Shown here piece by piece: positions 7,423 through 12,550 of a stretch of 13,277 bases of DNA. Numbering within the stretch: the stretch's first letter is position 1; each line of letters opens with the position of its first letter. This DNA is from Conexibacteraceae bacterium. Its GTDB lineage: Bacteria; Actinomycetota; Thermoleophilia; Solirubrobacterales; Solirubrobacteraceae. Below the pieces are notes generated by a model. The model did no database searches. It was not told the DNA's origin and worked only from the letters and a program-made list of their open reading frames with translations. The stretch lies in contig WQWK01000029.1 of NCBI GenBank assembly GCA_009785395.1, forward strand, positions 1 to 13,277, written 5' to 3'. Position numbers and translations under genes: made by a program.

Positions 7423-8396
7423 CAGCTCGCTGCCGCTGCTCTGAGCGGGCCGACGCCCGGTTCGGTTTGCGCGATGTGCTGGTCGGCGTGATAGCTGGAG
7501 CGCACCAGCGGCCCCGCCGCGACGTGCTCGAAGCCGAGCTCGTAGGCGGCGGCCTCGAGCGCGGCGAACTCGTCGGGGTGCCAGTAGCGCACGATCGGGA
7601 GGTGGTTCTCGGTCGGCCGCAGGTACTGGCCGATCGTCACGACCTGGACGTGATTGCCGCGCAGCGTCCCGAGTGCGTCGACCATCTCCTCGAAGCTCTC
7701 GCCGAGGCCGACCATCAGCCCGGACTTGGTGACGACCTCGTCGCCGCCCATCTCCTTGGCGTTGCGCAGCACGCGGTTGGAGCGCTCCCAGGTCGAGCCG
7801 CGGCGCGCGACCGTGTACAGGCGCGGCACCACCTCGACGTTGTGGTTGAAGACGTCGGGGCGCTCGGCGATGACCTTCGCGAGCGGCATCTCCTGGCCGC
7901 GGAAGTCCGGCGTCAGAACCTCGATCTTCGTAGAGGGCGACTGCCTGCGGATCTGGCGGATGACGCCGACGAAGGCGTGCGCGCCGTAGTCGTACATGTC
8001 GTCGCGATCAACGCTCGTGATGACCGCGTGGCGCAGGCCCATGCGCGCGACCGAGCGCGCCACGCGCGCGGGCTCGAGCGGGTCGTTCCAGGTTGGCTTG
8101 CCGCTGCGCACGTTGCAGAAGCCGCAGCGGCGGGTGCAGGTGTCACCGAGGATCATGAACGTGGCGGTGCCGCGCTGCCAGCACTCGCCGATGTTCGGGC
8201 AGGCCGCCTCGGCACAGACCGTGTTGAGGTTCTCGGCCTTGATCAGGTCGTGCAGCTCGCGGTAGCGCGGGCCGCCGGGCGCGGGCACCTTGAACCACGG
8301 CGGCTTGCGGCCGCGGTAGGGCTCGACCGCGGGGCCGAGCACGGTCAGAACGTCGGCGATGCCGCCGGGATTCGAGCGTGAGCGGGTGGCGGTCAT
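7422..8396 (-). CDS. lipA: Lipoyl synthase LipA
   Basis: This 324-residue radical-SAM enzyme inserts two sulfur atoms into octanoyl groups bound to E2 and GcvH domains, completing lipoate. Both iron-sulfur cluster motifs are present. The auxiliary cluster motif is C-X4-C-X5-C (C61, C66, C72 in CAEAACPNIGEC). The radical-SAM motif is C-X3-C-X2-C (C87, C91, C94 in CTRRCGFC). The C-terminal RSSY motif (299-302) supplies the serine ligand of the auxiliary cluster. Length is normal for the family. The start ATG at 8396 overlaps the lipB stop by four bases (ATGA). No separate ribosome site is visible, which suggests coupling to lipB. Confidence 0.98.
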   Translation of the reverse strand: MTATRSRSNPGGIADVLTVLGPAVEPYRGRKPPWFKVPAPGGPRYRELHDLIKAENLNTVCAEAACPNIGECWQRGTATFMILGDTCTRRCGFCNVRSGKPTWNDPLEPARVARSVARMGLRHAVITSVDRDDMYDYGAHAFVGVIRQIRRQSPSTKIEVLTPDFRGQEMPLAKVIAERPDVFNHNVEVVPRLYTVARRGSTWERSNRVLRNAKEMGGDEVVTKSGLMVGLGESFEEMVDALGTLRGNHVQVVTIGQYLRPTENHLPIVRYWHPDEFAALEAAAYELGFEHVAAGPLVRSSYHADQHIAQTEPGVGPLRAAAAS

Positions 8397-9103
8397 GTAT
8401 GAGAAAGGGTACTGACGCCGAGCGCCTCGCCGAGCTGCGCGCGGGTCACCACTCGCGTGGCGTGCCCGAGGGCGCCGGCGAGCGAAGCAGCGGCGAGCTC
8501 GCCGCAGCTAGCCAGGGATACGAGGTCGTCACCGCGCTCGCTTTCCACGGAGGTCATCTGCACCTCGGGGAGGCCGCAGGCGACGACCCAGGTGAAGGGC
8601 TCCAGGGAGCGCTCGGAGACATTCAGGGCGAACCCGTGCGTGGCCACGCCGCGGGCGACGTGCACGCCGATCGAGGCGATCTTGCGGTCCTGCACCCAGA
8701 CGCCGGTGTAGTCGGGGCCCTCGTCGTCACGGGCGTGGGCGTCGATCGATGCGCCGGCGAGCGCGCGCACCAGCGCCTGCTCGAGCAGGCGCACGTAGGC
8801 AACCACATCCTCGACCCCCACGATCGGATAGCCGACGAGCTGGCCGGGGCCGTGGTAGGTGACCTTGCCGCCGCGGTTGGTCTCGATGATCTCGATCCCG
8901 CGCTCGGCGTACCAGGCGGCGCCCATCGTCAGCTCGCCGGGGGCCGAGCGCCTGCCGCGGGTGTAGACGGCCGGGTTGTGCTCGAGCAGCAGCAGCGTGT
9001 CCGGGATCAGCTCCTGCTGGCGGGCGGCGCGCACGCGCTCCTGCAGGTCCAGCGCGGAGCGATAGTCGATCTCGCCCAGGTCGCATACCCACATCTCTGT
9101 CAT
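8393..9103 (-). CDS. lipB: Octanoyltransferase LipB
   Basis: The 236-residue enzyme moves octanoyl from acyl carrier protein to the lipoyl domains of dehydrogenase complexes and GcvH, producing the LipA substrate. The signature RGGKVTYHGPGQLVGYP (77-93) is intact. The catalytic pair is K141 in DRKIASIGVHVARGVATHGFALN and C176 in VVACGLPEVQMTSV. The frame stays open far upstream, but LipB homology begins at MTEMWVCDLG, so I chose ATG 9103; ATG 9094 is an alternative. No Shine-Dalgarno sequence precedes it. A TACGAT box ends 10 bases before the ATG, giving an almost leaderless transcript. It is the first gene of the lipB-lipA-Tim44 operon. Confidence 0.97.
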   Translation of the reverse strand: MTEMWVCDLGEIDYRSALDLQERVRAARQQELIPDTLLLLEHNPAVYTRGRRSAPGELTMGAAWYAERGIEIIETNRGGKVTYHGPGQLVGYPIVGVEDVVAYVRLLEQALVRALAGASIDAHARDDEGPDYTGVWVQDRKIASIGVHVARGVATHGFALNVSERSLEPFTWVVACGLPEVQMTSVESERGDDLVSLASCGELAAASLAGALGHATRVVTRAQLGEALGVSTLSHT

Positions 9104-9113
9104 TGCTCTGCTG

Positions 9114-9119
9114 ATCGTA
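9114..9119 (-). promoter_or_regulatory. Probable -10 box of the lipB operon
   Basis: TACGAT on the minus strand lies 10 bases before the lipB ATG. The predicted start point near 9107 leaves a leader of only about 4 nt. It nearly touches the opposing -10 box at 9128-9133, so the two divergent promoters overlap and polymerases would compete. Confidence 0.45.
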
Positions 9120-9127
9120 GAGCGCCG

Positions 9128-9133
9128 TACGCT
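9128..9133 (+). promoter_or_regulatory. Probable -10 box giving a leaderless transcript of the 9140 gene
   Basis: TACGCT is followed by exactly six bases and then ATG (9140), the standard spacing of leaderless genes in Actinobacteria. A weak TTGCTC -35 candidate is at 9103-9108. No Shine-Dalgarno sequence is present, in agreement with leaderless translation. Confidence 0.5.
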
Positions 9134-9139
9134 TATGCA

Positions 9140-9736
9140 ATGGACGCGGCACGGCCATTCGTGCGCCTGCGCTGGCGCCTGCGCGGCGCCTGGCTGTGGC
9201 CGTCGTTCGTGCTGCTGTCGGTCGCCGACGCGGTGATCGTGCAGGCGCTGCCGCTCACGGGGGACAGTGCCTCGCTCGTCGGGGGGTGGCTGCTGGGGGT
9301 CGTGCTGAATCTGCTCGCGATCGTGCTGCTCTCCGGACCGCTCGGCCGGCTCCTGCGCCGCGCGCGGCCCGACATGCCGCGGCTCGTCGCGCGGAACTAC
9401 GCGGGCGCGCTCGTGACGGGCGGTGTCACGCTCGCACTGCTGGCCGGCGGGCTCGCGCACCAACATGTGGTCACCGCGGACCAGAACGCGCTGCAGGACG
9501 CGACGGCGCGCGCTGAGACGTTCATCGGTGAGCACGCTCCGCCGCAGTTCCAAGCGGGCCTGACACACCTCAGCACCTACGAGGTGCAACCGCCGGACAT
9601 CTACCGCACCTGCGCGTCCAACCCGTCGGGGACGCGCTTCTACTGCGTCGTGGTCAGGCGTGGGCTGCCGTTCAACCGGAGCGTCCGTTACGACGGCTCG
9701 GAGTCGAACGGACTGCTCGAGCAGGGCAGCAGCTAA
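9140..9736 (+). CDS. Unrecognised small membrane protein with three TM helices and a C-terminal soluble domain
   Basis: I do not recognise this 198-residue protein. The N-terminus is basic and aromatic (PFVRLRWRLRGAWLW). Three hydrophobic helices follow at about 17-37, 47-66 and 86-106. The cytoplasmic-side loop between the second and third is strongly basic (RLLRRARPDMPRLVARNY). By the positive-inside rule the N-terminus is inside and the roughly 90-residue tail outside. The tail holds two cysteines (C158 and C169 in TCASNPSGTRFYC) that could form a disulfide. I chose ATG 9140 because hydrophobic, codon-biased sequence begins there and a -10 box lies six bases upstream; everything upstream in this frame is antisense to lipB. 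Its stop shares four bases with the convergent TetR stop (CTAA). Function unknown. Confidence 0.8.
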   Translation: MDAARPFVRLRWRLRGAWLWPSFVLLSVADAVIVQALPLTGDSASLVGGWLLGVVLNLLAIVLLSGPLGRLLRRARPDMPRLVARNYAGALVTGGVTLALLAGGLAHQHVVTADQNALQDATARAETFIGEHAPPQFQAGLTHLSTYEVQPPDIYRTCASNPSGTRFYCVVVRRGLPFNRSVRYDGSESNGLLEQGSS

Positions 9737-10620
9737 CCCGACGCCGGCTTGCGCGTGTGGCGCTTGGCCTCGCGCGCTGCCTCGCGGGCTGCGGCGTGGG
9801 CCGCCGCCTGGGCCTCGCGTACGGCGTTCCGCGCCTGCTCGCGCGCGGCCGTCTTCGCCTCGGCGTGGATCTCGCGCCACGCCCGCTTGGCGTCGCGCAG
9901 CGCCGCCAAGACCTGCTGGCGCGCCTGCTCGGCGACCGCCGCCGCCTCCCGGACCTGGTCCTTCGTGCGCCGCCCCTCGACCATCAGGTGCAGCGACCAC
10001 ATGCCGGTGTCGAGCAGCCGTGCGCCGCGATCGATGTCCGCGTCGACGCTGGCCATCAGCGCCGCCGGGCCGCCGCTGATCCGTGCGTGCCGCAGCCGCG
10101 AGTCATAGAGCAGTTCGAGTAGGCCGGTCAGGGCCCGTGCCGCGACCAGCGGCTCGGGGTCGGTCTCGTCGACCTGCAACTCCCCGGCCAGCACCTGTGT
10201 CAGTGCGGCGACCATCCGGTGGCGGTGCTCGCTCCAGGCGGCGCGCAGCGCCGGGGTGCCGCGCATCATCTTGCTGAACTCCTCGATCTTGGGGAGCTGG
10301 TGGGCGGGAACCCTTTCATAGAAGTCCCGCGAGTCGGCCTTCAGGGCCGCGACCAGCGCGGCGGTCGGGGTCAAGCCCCGGGGCCGGTCGCGGACCGCCC
10401 CGACCAGCCGCTCGACCTGTCCTTCCATCTGGTCGAGGACCAGCGACTCCTTCGTCGGGAAGTAGTTGTAGACGGTTTTCTCGGAGACGCCCGCGGCGGC
10501 CGCGACCTCGGTGACCGTCACGGCATCGAATCCGCGCGCCAGAAACATCCCGGTCGCCACGTCCGAGATCCGCTGGCGCGTCTCGCGCTTCTTGTATTCC
10601 CGCAAACCGTCGACGACCAC
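9733..10620 (-). CDS. TetR family regulator with long Ala/Arg-rich C-terminal tail
   Basis: The N-terminal DNA-binding domain is clear at residues 10-60 (KKRETRQRISDVATGMFLARGFDAVTV, then EVAAAAGVSEKTVYNYFPTKESL). A normal-length ligand domain runs to about 214. Beyond that lies an extra tail of about 81 residues, mostly Ala, Arg, Glu and Lys with repeats such as AAREAAREAKR. It is predicted helical with net charge about +8, and most TetR proteins lack it. The start is GTG at 10620: TAGGAT lies six bases upstream and no ribosome site is visible, so the mRNA is probably leaderless. The gene is divergent from a DrrAB-type exporter with two TTAC-N7-GTAA boxes between them, so it likely represses that exporter and itself. 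Its stop overlaps the convergent 9140-9736 gene. Confidence 0.9.
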   Translation of the reverse strand: MVVDGLREYKKRETRQRISDVATGMFLARGFDAVTVTEVAAAAGVSEKTVYNYFPTKESLVLDQMEGQVERLVGAVRDRPRGLTPTAALVAALKADSRDFYERVPAHQLPKIEEFSKMMRGTPALRAAWSEHRHRMVAALTQVLAGELQVDETDPEPLVAARALTGLLELLYDSRLRHARISGGPAALMASVDADIDRGARLLDTGMWSLHLMVEGRRTKDQVREAAAVAEQARQQVLAALRDAKRAWREIHAEAKTAAREQARNAVREAQAAAHAAAREAAREAKRHTRKPASG

Positions 10621-10626
10621 GGAGGA

Positions 10627-10632
10627 ATCCTA
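10627..10632 (-). promoter_or_regulatory. Probable leaderless promoter -10 box of the TetR gene
   Basis: TAGGAT on the minus strand is followed by six bases and then the GTG start at 10620, the spacing expected when transcription begins at the start codon itself. This supports the GTG start over any downstream alternative. Confidence 0.5.
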
Positions 10633-10643
10633 TCGTCCGAAAT

Positions 10644-10658
10644 TTACACTTGCAGTAA
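10644..10658. promoter_or_regulatory. Operator-like box A, TTAC-N7-GTAA
   Basis: TTACACTTGCAGTAA has the same outer half-sites and 15 bp length as box B, with an imperfect core. It contains the proposed -35 hexamer of the ABC operon (TTGCAG, 10650-10655). It is a likely binding site of the divergent TetR protein. Confidence 0.6.
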
Positions 10659-10678
10659 TTTTACAGCGACTGTAAGAT
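10650..10678 (+). promoter_or_regulatory. Promoter of the DrrAB-type operon
   Basis: TTGCAG (10650-10655) and TAAGAT (10673-10678) are separated by an ideal 17 bp. The start point falls at 10685-10687, at or just before the ATG at 10687, so the message is probably leaderless. Both boxes overlap operator-like sites. Confidence 0.6.
10661..10675. promoter_or_regulatory. Operator-like box B, TTACAG-CGA-CTGTAA
   Basis: This is a perfect 6+6 bp inverted repeat with a 3 bp centre, 17 bp centre to centre from box A. It overlaps the proposed -10 box of the ABC operon (TAAGAT, 10673-10678), so a bound repressor would block polymerase. Confidence 0.65.
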
Positions 10679-10686
10679 CGTGCGCC

Positions 10687-11694
10687 ATGTACGAGATCAA
10701 CCCACAGACAACGGGGCACCGCGCCATCGAGGCGCGCGGGCTCACGAAGCATTTCGGCGATTTGAAGGCGGTCGACGACCTCGACCTCGAGGTCCCCGCC
10801 GGCGCGGTGTTCTCGCTGCTCGGGCCCAACGGCTCCGGGAAGACCACGACCGTGCGGATGCTCGCGACGCTGCTGAAGCCCGACGGCGGCACAGCGCGGG
10901 TCAACGGCTACGACGTCGCCACCGCGGGCGCGAAGGTCCGCGAGACGCTCTCGCTGACCGGTCAGTTCGCCGCGCTCGACCCGAACCTGACGGCTCGGGA
11001 GAACCTGCGGCTGATGGCGCGCCTGCGCGGCCGCAGCAGCGGCGAGGCCGCGCGCGTCGTGGAGGAGTTGCTCGAACGCTTCGACGCGGTGGAGTTCAGG
11101 GATCGCCTGGCTAAGCAACTCTCGGGCGGGCAGCGGCGCCGCATCGACCTCGCCGCGGGCCTGATCGAGCGGCCGCAGCTGCTGGTGCTCGACGAGCCGA
11201 CGACCGGCCTTGATCCTCGCAGCCGCCAGGTCGTGTGGTCGACCGTGCGCGAGCTGGTCGCCGACGGGATCACGCTGCTGCTGACGACGCAGTACCTGGA
11301 GGAGGCCGACGCGCTCGCCGACCGGATTCTGCTGATCGATCACGGCCGTGAGATCGCCAAGGGCACACCGTCGGAGCTGAAGGCGCTGGTCGGCGACCAG
11401 CGGGTGGACGTCGTCGCCGCCGACACGCAGGGGCTCGAGGCTCTGGAGCGCGAGCTCGCCTGGCAGGGCCTGGAGGTGACCACTCTGCGCGAGCAGCGCC
11501 GGCTCTCGATCCCAGCGCCGCGCGAGGTCGCCGACCTCAACCGCGTCGCCGTGGCCGTGGCCGCGACGCAGATCCCGATCGATGAGATCGCGCTGCGCCG
11601 GCCGACGCTCGACGACGCCTTCATCACGCTCACCGGCCACCCGGCGGAAGCAGCGCAGGACACCGACAACACCGAAGAGGAGCTTGTGGCATGA
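10687..11694 (+). CDS. DrrA-type ABC exporter, ATP-binding subunit
   Basis: The 335-residue ATPase carries Walker A GPNGSGKT (46-53), Q-loop Q93, signature LSGGQ (145-149), Walker B LLVLDE (165-170) and D-loop GLD. The position of the switch histidine is Gln (Q202 in TTQYLEEAD), as is common in DrrA-like proteins. The C-terminal 100 residues, ending RRPTLDDAFITLTGHP, are typical of the daunorubicin-resistance subfamily. It powers export through the permease encoded next, with which it overlaps by four bases (ATGA). ATG 10687 was chosen because ABC homology starts there and the promoter lies directly upstream. The open frame further upstream is antisense to the TetR gene. The transported drug is unknown, and the DrrA label describes the family only. 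Confidence 0.95.
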   Translation: MYEINPQTTGHRAIEARGLTKHFGDLKAVDDLDLEVPAGAVFSLLGPNGSGKTTTVRMLATLLKPDGGTARVNGYDVATAGAKVRETLSLTGQFAALDPNLTARENLRLMARLRGRSSGEAARVVEELLERFDAVEFRDRLAKQLSGGQRRRIDLAAGLIERPQLLVLDEPTTGLDPRSRQVVWSTVRELVADGITLLLTTQYLEEADALADRILLIDHGREIAKGTPSELKALVGDQRVDVVAADTQGLEALERELAWQGLEVTTLREQRRLSIPAPREVADLNRVAVAVAATQIPIDEIALRRPTLDDAFITLTGHPAEAAQDTDNTEEELVA

Positions 11695-12476
11695 CCGCCT
11701 ACGCCCGTGAGACGGGCCTTCTGACCTGGCGCGGCCTGCGCGCGATCCCCCGCGTTCCGGAGCGCATCCTCGACGTGACGATCCAGCCGATCGTGTTCAT
11801 CCTGCTGTTCCGCTACGTGTTCGGCTCCGCGATCCACGTTGCGGGGGTCTCGAACTACTCGGACTACCTGATGCCCGGCCTGATCGCTCAGGGCCTCGCG
11901 TTCGGAATGATCGGAACGGGTGTGGCGGTCAGCCACGATATGGCCGAGGGGGTGCTCGACCGCTTCCGCTCGATGCCGGTGCGGCGCCTGGCGATCGTCA
12001 GCGGCCTGGTGCTCGGCCAGTACTGCGAGGCGCTGATCGGGCTCGCGGTTTACACGGCGTTCGGGCTCGTGGTCGGGTGGCACCCGAGCTTCGGCTTCGG
12101 CGGTGCGCTCGAATGGGCCGGGCTGATGCTGCTCGGCACCTTCGCGTTCACGTGGGCGGGCGCGTACTTCGGCATGCTCGTCCGTTCGCCCGACGCGATG
12201 CAGGGGGTCGGCTTCATCGTGATCTTCCCGCTGGCCTTCCTGTCCGGCGCGTTCGTGCCGATCCACGGCATGGACGCGGTGCCGCGGGTGATCGCTCAGT
12301 GGAACCCGATCAGTGCGCTGGTGGCGGCGTCGCGCAACGTCGCCAACGGCTTCCCGGCGCACGGCTCGTGGCTGCTCAGCCATGCGGAGCTCTCGATGGT
12401 GCTTTGGTCGGTGCTGCTGCTGGCGATCTTCGTGCCACTGGCGCTGCACCGCTTCAACCGCACGCTCGCGGCGTAA
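11691..12476 (+). CDS. DrrB-type ABC-2 permease subunit
   Basis: The 261-residue protein is the membrane partner of the preceding ATPase. It shows the ABC-2 pattern of about six helices. A cytoplasmic N-terminal helix precedes TIQPIVFILLFRYVFGSAI. SNYSDYLMPGLIAQGLAFGMIGTGVAVSHDMAEGVLDRFRSMPV follows, which is the conserved coupling region, and FPLAFLSGAFVPIHGM lies near the end. GAGGAG at 11677-11682 is the ribosome site, eight bases before the ATG that overlaps the drrA stop. Two ATPases and two permeases would form the exporter. Expression should follow the TetR-controlled promoter at 10650. The natural substrate is not deducible. Confidence 0.94.
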   Translation: MTAYARETGLLTWRGLRAIPRVPERILDVTIQPIVFILLFRYVFGSAIHVAGVSNYSDYLMPGLIAQGLAFGMIGTGVAVSHDMAEGVLDRFRSMPVRRLAIVSGLVLGQYCEALIGLAVYTAFGLVVGWHPSFGFGGALEWAGLMLLGTFAFTWAGAYFGMLVRSPDAMQGVGFIVIFPLAFLSGAFVPIHGMDAVPRVIAQWNPISALVAASRNVANGFPAHGSWLLSHAELSMVLWSVLLLAIFVPLALHRFNRTLAA

Positions 12477-12477
12477 C

Positions 12478-12535
12478 GGGTCGCGCGAGAAAGCAACTGG
12501 CGTCTTTGACGGCGTCAGTTGCTCTCGCGCGACCC
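12478..12535. terminator. Long hairpin downstream of the ABC operon (terminator or palindromic repeat)
   Basis: GGGTCGCGCGAGA (12478-12490) pairs with TCTCGCGCGACCC (12523-12535), and GCAACTG (12493-12499) pairs with CAGTTGC (12516-12522). An AA bulge separates the two stems on the left side. The apical CGTC-TTT-GACG (12501-12511) can pair further. It begins two bases after the permease stop. No U-run follows, so it is either a U-less terminator or a dispersed palindromic element. Confidence 0.6.
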
Positions 12536-12536
12536 C

Positions 12537-12542
12537 TAAACT
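12537..12542 (+). promoter_or_regulatory. Possible leaderless promoter -10 box of the SDR gene
   Basis: TAAACT lies eight bases before the ATG at 12551 and directly after the hairpin, so transcription would begin at or very near the start codon. No ribosome site is present. No -35 box with good spacing is visible. Confidence 0.4.
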
Positions 12543-12550
12543 CGCGCGCC

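Noticed and set aside
8378..9139. Upstream extension of the 9140 membrane protein to 8378
   Set aside because: The extra 254 codons are antisense to lipB and lack membrane or domain character. A -10 box and ATG at 9140 mark the true start.
9104..10000. Extension of lipB upstream to 10000
   Set aside because: LipB homology begins at 9103. The added part is antisense to the 9140 gene and overlaps the TetR gene, with shadow-type composition.
10219..10686. Extension of the DrrA-type ATPase upstream to 10219
   Set aside because: ABC homology starts at 10687 with a promoter right before it. The extension is antisense to the TetR DNA-binding domain.
10830..11300. Missing switch histidine (Gln at 202) as a sign of a dead ABC ATPase
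   Set aside because: All other ATPase motifs are intact and Gln at this place is common in DrrA-like proteins, so it is a family trait.
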